Assembly: GCA_009691765.1 (NCBI GenBank)
Contig: SIAO01000010.1
Location: 31,504-95,503, forward strand
DNA length: 64,000 nt
DNA from: Planctomycetota bacterium
Lineage (GTDB): Bacteria > Planctomycetota > GCA-002687715
Direction of reading: 5' to 3'
Positions 51,131-59,711 of this stretch are shown here, piece after piece; position 1 is the first letter of the stretch; the number at the start of each line of letters is the position of its first letter. The notes below the pieces were generated by a model that saw only the letters and a program-made list of their open reading frames with translations, was not told the DNA's origin and ran no database searches. The translations under genes were made by a program, and so were the position numbers.

Positions 51131-53995
51131 TCACTCCACATACAGAAACGCATTGGCGCCGAAGAGCGCTTGGCACAAAGACGCGCGCAGCTCTGTGGCA
51201 GAACCCTCTGAGCGCAAGAATTCCAACGCACGCTGGCGCTCTGGCTCTGTGGGACTGCGTGCGAAAGCCATCAAGAACGCGCGCTCCACGAAGAGCGCCG
51301 CGTCCGCGCCGGCTTCACGTTCGACGCGTCGCGCAAACAAACGCGCTTGCTCGCGGATGAACTCGTTGTTCATCAGCGCCAGTGATTGCAGCGGTGTCAC
51401 GGTGGGCACACGCACCCCACAACTCGCTTGCGCGTCAGGTGCATCGAAGCACTCGAAAAAAGGAAAGCGCACCGAACGGCGCATGAACACATACACGCTG
51501 CGGCGCCATGTTTCGGGGCCATCCTTCACAGCCTTCGGCCATTTCTCGGTAGACCCTGTGGCGATAGCGTCGCTGTGCACCCACGGCTTCACGGCGGGGC
51601 CGCCCATGCGCAGATTTAGCGACGCTGACACTGCGAGCACACAATCGCGCAACGCTTCGCCGTCCAGACGCAACAAACGACGGTGCGAAAGCAAGGAGCC
51701 ATCCGAATCCTGCGCCGCGGCAGCCGTTGAAGGCGTGCCGCTCTGACGCCAAGCCATGCTGTTCGATAACAGGCGGTGGATGTGCTTCAGGCTCCAGTGG
51801 CTACGCACCAATTCCCCCGCCAGCCACTCCAGCAATTCAGGATGCGAAGGCCGCGCGCCTTGAAGACCAAAGTCGTTGGAGGTGGCCACGAGGCCCACAC
51901 CGAAATGCCATTGCCAAACGCGGTTCACCATGACGCGCGCTAGCAGCGCTCCTGCTCCATGCTCGGTGTCGGTGATCCACGCGGCCATGGCTGCACGACG
52001 CCCTGTGCTCTCCGCAACAACGCCGTTGCTCGGACGGCTGTCTTGCTTGGATGCGATTTGCTGCTGCATCCACAGTTCCGTTGCTCCGCCACCGGGCAAG
52101 ACACGCGGCAAAAGAAAAGCGATCTCTTCAACCTTGTCTTCAGGATTGCCACGCCGCAACAGCCAAGCCTTATCAGGTTGCGCAGAATGATCTTGGAAGT
52201 GCTGCACGCGCGCTGGGGCTCTTGGTGCAGATTCCTTGGTGCGTTCCAGTTTCGCCACCAAGGCATCACGCCGAGCAAGCTGTGCGTCGCTCAAACCAGC
52301 ATCGGGATCTGTAGCACGTCCTTCCAATGCCAGCTCGCGAGCACTGCGCGTCTTCAGACGGCTATGACGCACAGGGCGCACATCAATGAACTGCCCACCA
52401 GCGTCTTGCGTGCAAAACACCGCCAGCACATTGCTGCCTTGACGCAACTTCTCGCGCCCGAAATCTGTGACAGAGAGTTGCTTGTAATCCGTGCTGTAGC
52501 CGCGTGCATCGCCAGCCAGCGTTCCGTTCAAGTACACATGTACGCTGTCGTCGTGATGCGCCACGAGAGCGAGTTCTTCAGCAGGTCCATCCCACACGAA
52601 CGCGCGCCGCATCCAGATGCGCGCTCCGTTCCATTCCGTTCCGATGAGGGCCCCCGGCGTGCCTGCCGTACCGAAGCCACCGGGGCCAGTTTTCCACCCG
52701 CTGTCATCGAAGTCTGGCAACAACCATTCGGCGCTGGGTTCCTCGAAGGTGTAGCGCCACAGTTCTTCACCACCACGCGCGGTTGGATTCTGTGGACGTG
52801 CGCGAGCTTCTTCCAAATACGCGCGCAGCTCTTCGGTCTGAGATTTCACGGCCGCTTCATGCTTGGACACCGCGGCCGCATGCGCTTGCTCCAGGGCGGT
52901 CTCTGCAAACACTGATTCCACGCGCCGTGCTGTGACGAACGCAGCCAACATGCCGTAGTAATCCGCCGTCGGCAACGGATCGAACTTGTGATCGTGACAG
53001 CGCGCGCAGGCCATGCTGAGCCCAAGAAAAGCGCTACACGTGGTGGAGAGCACATCGTCGAGCTCGGTGTAGCGCGTGCCTTCATTCTCCTCGTTGGAAT
53101 TGACAGGCCCTGCTGCGAGGAAGCCTGTTGCTGCGCGCGCCCAGCGATTCGCAGGATCGAGCTCATCGCCCGCCAATTGCCAACGCACGAACTGATCGGC
53201 GGGCATGTCGTCATTGAAGGCCTTCACAACAAAGTCGCGATAGGGCCAAGCGTGCGCGCGCTCCTCATCGAACTCGTAGCCGTTGCTGTCGGCGTAGCGC
53301 GCCACATCCAACCAATGCCGCGCCATGCGTTCACCAAACTGCGGGCGAGCGAGCAAACGCTCGATCAGTTTCGGCCACGCCTGCGCGTCGGTGTCCGCTG
53401 CAAAGGCGAGCACTTCTTCTGGTGCAGGAGGCAATCCTGTGAGCAACAAGTGTGCGCGCCGCAGCAGCATGGTCGGCGGAGCTGGCGCTGCGAAGCTCAA
53501 CCCATTGCGCTGCAACTCGGCCAACAAAAAAGCATCCACCGGATTCTTCGCGGCAGTGTCCGGCGGTGGCTGCACCTTGCGCAGCGGGCCGAAAGACCAG
53601 AACGCGCGATCCTCGTCCGACACACTGCCCGGGTCGCGCGGCAAACGCGGCGCGGGGTCCATCGGTACGCCGGCAGCAACCCACGCTTCGAGGGCAGCAA
53701 TGCTCTCGGGTCCGAGCGCGTCTTCTTTGTAGGGCATGCGCGGCTGTTGCTCAGCGCGAACGCTGGCAAGCAGACGGCTGCTCTGTGGGGCTGCGAGATC
53801 CACCACTTGTCCATGCTTGCCCCCGCGCAACAAGGCTTCGCGACTGCTCAGATCCAAGCCGCCCCGCAGCTTTGCGGGCATATGACAACGCACGCAATGG
53901 CGTTCGATGACTGGCCGCGCGCGCTCCCAAAGCGCCGCAACTTGCGCCTGAGCAAGACTTGTGATGAAGAGCAGTGCAAGGCCAAGGTGCTTCAT
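51131..53995 (-). CDS. PSD1 / planctomycete cytochrome C domain protein (DUF1549-DUF1553)
   Basis: A 954-aa exported protein. After the signal peptide (MKHLGLALLFITSLAQAQVA) comes a short cytochrome-like domain with a CxxCH heme motif, CVRCH, at residues 34-38. DUF1549 (PVDAFLLAEL, LLRRAHLLLTGLPPAPEEVL, RPQFGERMARHWLDVARYAD) is followed by another CARCHDHKFDP near 320, a beta-rich insert, and DUF1553 at the end (MVNRVWQWHFGVGLVATSND). Function is unknown; it is thought to be a surface protein with electron transfer capacity. Translationally close to the DUF1501 gene. Confidence 0.95.
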   Translation of the reverse strand: MKHLGLALLFITSLAQAQVAALWERARPVIERHCVRCHMPAKLRGGLDLSSREALLRGGKHGQVVDLAAPQSSRLLASVRAEQQPRMPYKEDALGPESIAALEAWVAAGVPMDPAPRLPRDPGSVSDEDRAFWSFGPLRKVQPPPDTAAKNPVDAFLLAELQRNGLSFAAPAPPTMLLRRAHLLLTGLPPAPEEVLAFAADTDAQAWPKLIERLLARPQFGERMARHWLDVARYADSNGYEFDEERAHAWPYRDFVVKAFNDDMPADQFVRWQLAGDELDPANRWARAATGFLAAGPVNSNEENEGTRYTELDDVLSTTCSAFLGLSMACARCHDHKFDPLPTADYYGMLAAFVTARRVESVFAETALEQAHAAAVSKHEAAVKSQTEELRAYLEEARARPQNPTARGGEELWRYTFEEPSAEWLLPDFDDSGWKTGPGGFGTAGTPGALIGTEWNGARIWMRRAFVWDGPAEELALVAHHDDSVHVYLNGTLAGDARGYSTDYKQLSVTDFGREKLRQGSNVLAVFCTQDAGGQFIDVRPVRHSRLKTRSARELALEGRATDPDAGLSDAQLARRDALVAKLERTKESAPRAPARVQHFQDHSAQPDKAWLLRRGNPEDKVEEIAFLLPRVLPGGGATELWMQQQIASKQDSRPSNGVVAESTGRRAAMAAWITDTEHGAGALLARVMVNRVWQWHFGVGLVATSNDFGLQGARPSHPELLEWLAGELVRSHWSLKHIHRLLSNSMAWRQSGTPSTAAAAQDSDGSLLSHRRLLRLDGEALRDCVLAVSASLNLRMGGPAVKPWVHSDAIATGSTEKWPKAVKDGPETWRRSVYVFMRRSVRFPFFECFDAPDAQASCGVRVPTVTPLQSLALMNNEFIREQARLFARRVEREAGADAALFVERAFLMAFARSPTEPERQRALEFLRSEGSATELRASLCQALFGANAFLYVE

Positions 53996-54154
53996 AGGGT
54001 CGCAATCGCGATTCTACAGAGCCAGCCTTGCAAGCGGTGGTCGCATGGTTTTCACAGCCCCATCATATTTCCTTGACGCAAGCACGCCCCGTAGGCCATG
54101 ATCCCAAAGTATCCACCACGCCTTCCAAGACGATTTCCCCACGGAGACGCTTTT

Positions 54155-55183
54155 ATGCGCACCTTGAACCTAAGCGTTTGTCTATTCGTACTCGCCGCAT
54201 CCCTCTCAGCACAGGGCGGCGTCATGACCCAACTGACGAACAACACCGTGGTCACGCCCGGCATGGTCACATGCAATACCGGTGCTACGCCGCCGCAATA
54301 CCACGTGCAAAACAGCTTCTGGCGCGCCTTCAGTCCGTCAGCGATGGGCATCAACCTGCCGATCGATGTCACCTGCATCACCTACGGTGTGGAGTTCGCC
54401 CTCGCAGGCGCTTTGGCAGCACCAGCGCTGCAGCAACCCATCGAGATCCGCCTACGCAAGGGCACCAACATGACGGCCGCACAGTTCCCAGGCACCGTCC
54501 CCGCCATCACGCACACACAGTTGATCTCACAAGGCGACATCAACGGTGCTGCCAATAAGATCATCACTCGCGGGATGGCCACCACGGTCACTGTGAATCC
54601 AAACGACCTATTGGTGGTGGAGCTCTATCTGCCGGACGGTCTGGCTGGACAAAACGTATTGTTCCCGGGTTCCAACAACCTCGGTCAAACTTCGCCCGGT
54701 TACTTGTCCGCTCCCGGCTGCGGGATAACCGTGCCCACGCCATTCGCAGGCATCGGATTCCCCAACGTGCACCTGCTGCTGGATGTGCACTATGTGTTCA
54801 CGGGCGCGACGATTCCTCCTGTGATCACGGCCACCGCGGTTCCCAGCAGTGCCAACCCGGGCTTCACCGACCTCACTCTGTTCAACACCAATCTCATGCC
54901 GGGACACGAGATTTGGAACATCTATAGCTGGCAGCCCTGCCCCGGTGGCACCGGCACTGGCGCATTCCTTGGTCTCTGCTTCCTAAGCTTGGGCGATGTC
55001 TTGCCTCAACTCACCACGCCGCTTGGGTTCGCGCCTTTCCATTTCTTGGCGGACAACTGCGCCATGACCTTTGGGCCTTTCCCTATCCCCAGCGGAATCA
55101 TCATTGAAGTGGTCACCGTGGACTACAACTCCATGACTGCAACGCTCAATGGGTTCTCGCCCGCCATTCAGATCATTCTCTGA
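54155..55183 (+). CDS. Secreted beta-sandwich protein of unknown function
   Basis: A 342-aa precursor with a signal peptide (MRTLNLSVCLFVLAASLSAQ). The body is Thr/Pro/Gly-rich with alternating hydrophobic residues (ITYGVEFALAGALAAPALQQ, NDLLVVELYLPDGLAGQNVL, PTPFAGIGFPNVHLLLDVHY). A Cys-containing final third (PCPGGTGTGAFLGLCFLSLG) resembles exported structural proteins seen elsewhere in this window. The start is supported by GGAG before the ATG at 54155; an in-frame ATG at 54098 would add an unlikely Pro/Arg-rich leader. No catalytic site is seen. Confidence 0.7.
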   Translation: MRTLNLSVCLFVLAASLSAQGGVMTQLTNNTVVTPGMVTCNTGATPPQYHVQNSFWRAFSPSAMGINLPIDVTCITYGVEFALAGALAAPALQQPIEIRLRKGTNMTAAQFPGTVPAITHTQLISQGDINGAANKIITRGMATTVTVNPNDLLVVELYLPDGLAGQNVLFPGSNNLGQTSPGYLSAPGCGITVPTPFAGIGFPNVHLLLDVHYVFTGATIPPVITATAVPSSANPGFTDLTLFNTNLMPGHEIWNIYSWQPCPGGTGTGAFLGLCFLSLGDVLPQLTTPLGFAPFHFLADNCAMTFGPFPIPSGIIIEVVTVDYNSMTATLNGFSPAIQIIL

Positions 55184-55217
55184 CGAGATCTCGTGGCGCT
55201 CAGAGCGCGTGGCAGCC

Positions 55218-55223
55218 TATGAT
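55218..55223 (+). promoter_or_regulatory. -10-like hexamer of the endonuclease/phosphatase-family gene
   Basis: TATGAT, 7 nt before the ATG at 55231. It overlaps the in-frame ATGs at 55219 and 55222 and therefore points to 55231 as start. Confidence 0.4.
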
Positions 55224-55230
55224 GGGCCCC

Positions 55231-56775
55231 ATGCGCTCTGCCTGCTTTTGCGCCCTGCTTTTTCTTGCCGCTGCGTTGCCCGCCCAATGGAACCCGCAAG
55301 TCGGCCAGTGGAGCAAGACCTCCCCTGACGATGTGCGCATCATGACTTGGAATGTGCAGGACGGGCTGTGCTCGACCAACACCAAGCAGTCTGGAGCCAA
55401 CAACTGGACGGCGCTCGCGCGCATCGTTGCGGCACTCAAACCAGATGTATTGATCTTGCAGGAGTGCGCCGACAACAGCGGCAACGGAACCGGCAGCGGC
55501 ATGGACAGCGTGGCCAACATGACGACCACGCTCAACCTGTTCCTGCATGGCGGCACAGACACGTTCACGGCAGGGAGCCCGGCAGTCAGCGCCTATGTGC
55601 AGCTCTACGCACCCGGCTACGACCTGCCGTACATTTTCGTCAGCACCTCCAACGACAACTACAACCGCAACATCATTTTGTCGCGCTGGGCGTTTACCGA
55701 CTTGAATGGCGACACGAAATCCACGCAGAGCGACATTCCCAGTGTGACAGCGCACCTGTACGCCGGTGGTGGCACGGGCGGCATTCGCGGATTCATGTTT
55801 GCCGAGATTAGTCTGCCCAACGCCAACTACGCAGGTGACTTAGTTGTAGGCAACGCACACTTGAAAGCTGGCGGCACCGCCGCGGACCACACACAACGAG
55901 TGAATGCCGCGTGCAACGTGGCGTACTACATCGATCACATGCTGAATGGCGCAGGCACGGGATTGCCAGACCCCTTCGCGAAGATCGCCGATGCGCCCGC
56001 CGCGACGAGCATTCTGAATCCCAACACGGCCGTGGTGCTTGGCGGCGACTGGAACGAGGATGAAGTGACCAACGGAACCGTAGGCCCAGCGACATGGCTC
56101 ACGGAAGCACTCACCCCAGACAGCGCGAGCGGCAGCGACGGGACTGATCGCAATCGCACCGATATGCTGCTCGATGGTGCGCAAGATGTATTCACGGGCA
56201 GCACTGTCACTGGGTTCGGCAGCAAATACGATTACCTCGCCTATCAAGACAGCGTGGCGGCACGGCGGCGAGCGCTCGTGTTCAACGCAGCCAGCCTGAA
56301 TGGAGCCTCCATTCCGCCGGCACTGATCGGTTACCCCGGCACCATCTCTTCCATGAGCAACACCGCCTCAGATCACCGTCCCGTGATCATGGACCTCATC
56401 TTGCCGCGGCCGCTCGCCTGCAACACTGCGGCCCTCGATCTCGGCTTCGCCAAGCTCGGTGGCAATCTGCTGTTCCCGCGCTTCGCCGCCTGTGGCTCCA
56501 CTGCTGTTGGAGCGCCTGTCACCCTCGCGCTCACCGATGCTGCACCCGCAGCACTCATCTATGTGGGCATCGGATCAAGCTCTGGCTTCCTGAACATCGC
56601 CGGCGGCACCGTCTTGCCGACGCCACTGAGCGTGCTCGGCCCATTCCTCACCGACGCCATCGGCGCCTTCAGCATCACAATTCCCAACGCCGCAGGCAGC
56701 GCCGTAGTGCAGTGGGCCATCGTTGACCCGGGCGCGACCTTCAGCCTCGCCTTCTCCAACGGCCTCAGTTTTTAG
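55231..56775 (+). CDS. Secreted endonuclease/exonuclease/phosphatase-family protein
   Basis: A 514-aa precursor; signal peptide MRSACFCALLFLAAALPAQ. The EEP catalytic domain (about 35-395) has RIMTWNVQDGL, KPDVLILQECAD (metal-binding Glu), VVGNAHLKAGG (catalytic His), VVLGGDWNEDE (Asp/Asn pair) and ASDHRPVIMDL (terminal Asp-His). All expected active-site residues are present. The last ~120 residues are a beta-rich tail (LDLGFAKLGG, VTLALTDAAPAALIYVGIGS) typical of exported proteins here. Substrate could be nucleic acid, phosphoesters or lipids. Confidence 0.88.
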   Translation: MRSACFCALLFLAAALPAQWNPQVGQWSKTSPDDVRIMTWNVQDGLCSTNTKQSGANNWTALARIVAALKPDVLILQECADNSGNGTGSGMDSVANMTTTLNLFLHGGTDTFTAGSPAVSAYVQLYAPGYDLPYIFVSTSNDNYNRNIILSRWAFTDLNGDTKSTQSDIPSVTAHLYAGGGTGGIRGFMFAEISLPNANYAGDLVVGNAHLKAGGTAADHTQRVNAACNVAYYIDHMLNGAGTGLPDPFAKIADAPAATSILNPNTAVVLGGDWNEDEVTNGTVGPATWLTEALTPDSASGSDGTDRNRTDMLLDGAQDVFTGSTVTGFGSKYDYLAYQDSVAARRRALVFNAASLNGASIPPALIGYPGTISSMSNTASDHRPVIMDLILPRPLACNTAALDLGFAKLGGNLLFPRFAACGSTAVGAPVTLALTDAAPAALIYVGIGSSSGFLNIAGGTVLPTPLSVLGPFLTDAIGAFSITIPNAAGSAVVQWAIVDPGATFSLAFSNGLSF

Positions 56776-56809
56776 AGCCAAGGCGCGTCGAATGACCAAG
56801 GCTGCAACT

Positions 56810-56940
56810 CAATGCTGTGAGTGAGGTAGCTCTGGGTTGTAGGTCTTGCCCGCAATCGTCACGCGCAACGCCGCGCCATCGAGCACGTAGACGACGAGCG
56901 GCCTGTCAAGACAAATGCCTCGAAGACAACACCGCGACTT
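56810..56940 (-). pseudogene. Possible gene remnant (C-terminal tail without a start)
   Basis: On the minus strand a 43-codon open frame ends with RPLVVYVLDGAALRVTIAGK and TYNPELPHSQH before TGA at 56810-56812. It reads like the end of a real protein, but a TAA at 56941-56943 precedes it and there is no start codon. I treat it as the remains of a lost gene. Confidence 0.3.
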
Positions 56941-56954
56941 TTATAGAACGACAA

Positions 56955-56986
56955 CGCGGGCGCAACCCTTTGAGGTTGCACCCGCG
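56955..56986 (-). terminator. Hairpin 3' of the short secreted-type fragment
   Basis: A 13-bp stem (one G-T pair) of CGCGGGCGCAACC and GGTTGCACCCGCG around a 6-nt loop. It lies about 20 nt past the stop of the 57006-57263 frame. The following minus-strand bases are moderately T-rich (TTGTCGTTCTATAAAAG) rather than a clean T run. Confidence 0.55.
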
Positions 56987-57005
56987 GCGCGTGAACCGAG
57001 TTTGC

Positions 57006-57263
57006 TCAGAACACTTGCAGCGAAGCGACATTGCTCGTGCAGAATGTGAGGGTCGGCAGAGTGCCGCCGCCAAGTCCTCCGCCAGTGAAGGACGGGAAGC
57101 CGATGGCCACCGACTGACACTGCAGTGTCATGCTGGGAATGGTTGGCAGAGTTGTGCCAGCAGGAGCCGCGACAAGAACCATGCTGCCGGCAGGTGCGCC
57201 GGACACAGCGATGGTCACGGTCTGTCCAAAGTTGACAGCGCAAGTGACGGGCGCAAGCATCAT
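57006..57263 (-). CDS. Short fragment resembling the C-terminal domain of exported proteins
   Basis: 85 residues beginning MMLAPVTCAVNFGQTVTIAV and containing GAPAGSMVLVAAPAGTTLPT and FTGGGLGGGTLPTLTFCTSN. The sequence looks like the C-terminal beta-sandwich found at the ends of other secreted proteins here (compare the tail of the endonuclease-like protein), but it has no signal peptide and a stop is found three codons before the first Met. It is probably a truncated remnant; a small independent gene is the alternative. A hairpin follows at 56955-56986. Confidence 0.4.
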   Translation of the reverse strand: MMLAPVTCAVNFGQTVTIAVSGAPAGSMVLVAAPAGTTLPTIPSMTLQCQSVAIGFPSFTGGGLGGGTLPTLTFCTSNVASLQVF

Positions 57264-57342
57264 CCATATTCATGGCGCCTTGTGTCAAGAAAATCTGAAT
57301 GGTCGGGTTGCGCCAAACGCGAGGCACCCGCATCAAGCCGTG

Positions 57343-59010
57343 CTATCCCTTGAGCTTGCGGTACTTGGCGGCGCTGGAATCAGTCTTGCCGCCGCGTTCT
57401 TCCGCGAGACGCTCCACATAGGCGCCGTAGTCGCCCTCGAACAAACGAACCTTGCCGTCGCCTTCGAAAGCAAGAATGTGCGTGGCGAGTCGATTGAGGA
57501 AATACCGATCGTGGGAAACCACCACCGCACAGCCCGGGAACTCCTGCAGTGCCTCTTCAAGGATGCGCAGCGTTTCCACATCCAAGTCGTTCGTGGGCTC
57601 GTCCAACAGCAACACATTGCCGCCGCGCCGCAGCAACTTCGCCATCTGAATACGGTTGCGTTGCCCACCGCTGCATTCGCCCACCAGCTTCTGCTGGTCG
57701 GTGCCTCGGAAATTGAAGCGCGCGACATAGGCGCGTGAGTTCACTTCGCGCTTGCCAATCATCATCAGGTCTTTGCCGCCAGTGATTTCCTGAAACACCG
57801 TGTTTGCGGGATCCAGCGTGTCGCGCATCTGATCCACATAGCAAAGGTCGACGGTGCTGCCGATGGACACACCGCCTTCGTCCGGCTTCTCTTGCCCCGC
57901 GATCATCCGCAACACCGTTGTCTTGCCAGTGCCGTTTTTGCCGATGACACCCACCACTGCGCCGGGCGGAATGTCGATGCTCAAGTCCTTCACCAATTGG
58001 TTGTCGCCATAGCTCTTGCTGACATTGTTGAAGGTGATGACGCGATCGCCGAGGCGTTGGCCATGCGGAATCACGAGCTCGATAGAGCCCTCGCGCACTT
58101 CGCTCTCACGCGCTTCCAGCTGTTCATAGTTGCGGATGCGCGCCTTGTTCTTCGCCACGCGTGCCCGCGGCGACTGCCGAATCCACTCCAGCTCGCGCTC
58201 AATCATGCGCCGCACACCATCGTCAGCACGCTCTTCCACGCGCAACCGTTCTGCGCGCTTGCGCAGGTACTCCGAGTAGTTGCCTTCATAGGGCGTGGCA
58301 CGGCCACGATCCAGCTCCAACATCCAACCCACCACGTTGTCCAAGAAGTAGCGATCGTGCGTGATCAAGATCACGCAGCCCGGATACTCCTTCAGGTGTT
58401 GTTCCAACCACGCCACGGTGTCGGCATCGAGATGGTTGGTGGGCTCATCGAGCAACAACACATCGGGTTGCTCCATCAGCACTTTGCACAAAGCCACGCG
58501 GCGCTGCTCGCCGCCGGACAACTTGGTGACATCGGCATCGCCGGGCGGCAGATTGAGCGCGTGCATGGCCAGATCCAGTTCGCGGTCCAGCTCCCACGCA
58601 TTGCGCGCGTCGATGCGGTCCTGCACGCGGGAGAGTTCCTCCATCACGCGCTCCATTTCGCCCTGCGTGAGTTCGGTCGCGAGCTTTTCGTTCAGTTGCT
58701 CCCAATGGTGCAACAAGTCGCGCACCGGCTTCACCGCTTGCTCGAGATTACCGCGCACGTCCAGCGTTGGGTCCAGCTTCGGTTCTTGAGGCACGTAACC
58801 CACCGTGCACCCTTCGGCGAGCTGCGCGAAGCCCTCGTACTGCTTGTCCAAGCCGCTCATGATGCGCAGCAAACTGCTCTTGCCCGCGCCGTTATGGCCG
58901 ATGACGCCGATCTTCGCCCCCGGCACAAAGGCCAGAGTGATATCGCGCAACACCTGTTGGCGGTCGTAGCTCTTGTTCAATTCCCGCAACACATAGACGT
59001 ATTCAGCCAT
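57343..59010 (-). CDS. ettA: Energy-dependent translational throttle protein EttA (ABC-F)
   Basis: 555 aa, the same length as Escherichia coli EttA. Two ABC domains: first Walker A GHNGAGKSSLL near 37, signature LSGGEQRRVALCKVL, Walker B LLLDEPTNHLDA; second Walker A GKNGTGKTTVL near 360, signature CSGGQRNRIQMAKLL, Walker B LLLDEPTNDLDV. The inter-domain linker is charged and helical. EttA binds ribosomes at the E site and gates translation by ATP level. The ATG at 59010 is decided by the TATCGT box 6 nt upstream and by family length; a 53-residue extension is rejected. Confidence 0.97.
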   Translation of the reverse strand: MAEYVYVLRELNKSYDRQQVLRDITLAFVPGAKIGVIGHNGAGKSSLLRIMSGLDKQYEGFAQLAEGCTVGYVPQEPKLDPTLDVRGNLEQAVKPVRDLLHHWEQLNEKLATELTQGEMERVMEELSRVQDRIDARNAWELDRELDLAMHALNLPPGDADVTKLSGGEQRRVALCKVLMEQPDVLLLDEPTNHLDADTVAWLEQHLKEYPGCVILITHDRYFLDNVVGWMLELDRGRATPYEGNYSEYLRKRAERLRVEERADDGVRRMIERELEWIRQSPRARVAKNKARIRNYEQLEARESEVREGSIELVIPHGQRLGDRVITFNNVSKSYGDNQLVKDLSIDIPPGAVVGVIGKNGTGKTTVLRMIAGQEKPDEGGVSIGSTVDLCYVDQMRDTLDPANTVFQEITGGKDLMMIGKREVNSRAYVARFNFRGTDQQKLVGECSGGQRNRIQMAKLLRRGGNVLLLDEPTNDLDVETLRILEEALQEFPGCAVVVSHDRYFLNRLATHILAFEGDGKVRLFEGDYGAYVERLAEERGGKTDSSAAKYRKLKG

Positions 59011-59016
59011 GCGGCG

Positions 59017-59022
59017 ACGATA
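59017..59022 (-). promoter_or_regulatory. -10-like hexamer of ettA
   Basis: TATCGT on the minus strand within GCTATCGT, 6 nt before the ATG at 59010. It is the same octamer and spacing as at the dihydrouridine synthase gene. Confidence 0.5.
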
Positions 59023-59052
59023 GCGCGAGAGCGCCGTGCCGAAAGCGCGTGC

Positions 59053-59058
59053 TACTCT
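59053..59058 (+). promoter_or_regulatory. -10-like hexamer of the spermidine-synthase-like membrane gene
   Basis: TACTCT preceded by GC, 8 nt before the ATG at 59067. Confidence 0.35.
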
Positions 59059-59066
59059 CGCGCGCC

Positions 59067-59711
59067 ATGCAGGAGAGGTTAGGACAGTCGAGCGTGCTCT
59101 TCGCCGCGTTCGCAGCAGGCGCAGCCGTGATGCTCGCGGAAATGACTGCGCCGCGTGCGGTGGCCCCACTGTTCGGCACTAGCTGGCGCATCTGGGTGAC
59201 CATCATCGCTGGCACCATGCTGGCCATGGCGCTCGGCTACTACCTCGCAGCGCGCACACGCCCGGAACGCGTCACGCTGCGACGCCTCGCGACACTCTTG
59301 ACCGCCTCCGGCCTCTTGGCTGTGCCCGCAGCGTTTCTGGTGGCGCCCGTCGGCCGCTTGTTGTTGCCCGCGCCTGTGCCGCTCGCGCAACTCCTCGTTG
59401 TCGATGATGGCTCGCGCGCTTGTCTCCTCGTCGTGGCTTTGCTCTTCATGCCTTCCGCCGCGTGCCTCGCCGCAGTGGCACCGATCTGTGCACGCTTACG
59501 CGAAACGCCGCAGCGCGACGCAGGCAGTGCCGCCGGACAAGTGTTGGCCGCCGGAACCCTTGGTTCCATCCTCGGCACGCTGGCGCCAACGTACTGGTTG
59601 CTCGATGGCGTTGGGGTGCGCATGACCTTGCTCAGCGGCACTGCATTGCCGCTCCTCGCCGCCGGCTGCGTGCTGATCGCGGCTCAGTCGCCCGTTTCGC
59701 GCAAGGCCTGA
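59067..59711 (+). CDS. Membrane protein matching the N-terminal domain of fused spermidine synthases
   Basis: A 214-aa hydrophobic protein with about six membrane segments. The opening (LFAAFAAGAAVMLAEMTAPR, then LFGTSWRIWVTIIAGTMLAM and ALGYYLAART) is the conserved start of 'fused MFS/spermidine synthase' proteins. Those normally continue into a Rossmann aminopropyltransferase domain of about 250 residues; here the gene stops after the membrane part. Standalone versions exist, but the partner may lie elsewhere. The 3' end overlaps the convergent ABC permease gene by 28 nt. Confidence 0.75.
   Translation: MQERLGQSSVLFAAFAAGAAVMLAEMTAPRAVAPLFGTSWRIWVTIIAGTMLAMALGYYLAARTRPERVTLRRLATLLTASGLLAVPAAFLVAPVGRLLLPAPVPLAQLLVVDDGSRACLLVVALLFMPSAACLAAVAPICARLRETPQRDAGSAAGQVLAAGTLGSILGTLAPTYWLLDGVGVRMTLLSGTALPLLAAGCVLIAAQSPVSRKA

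Noticed and set aside
49666-53995. DUF1501 and DUF1549/DUF1553 pair as a novel system
   Set aside because: This is a very common two-gene unit in Planctomycetota, useful for taxonomy but not new.
56941-57336. 131-codon minus-strand frame through the remnant region
   Set aside because: It is in a different frame from the beta-domain fragment and runs through the terminator hairpin; its residues (Arg/Cys/His-rich) are typical of spurious frames.
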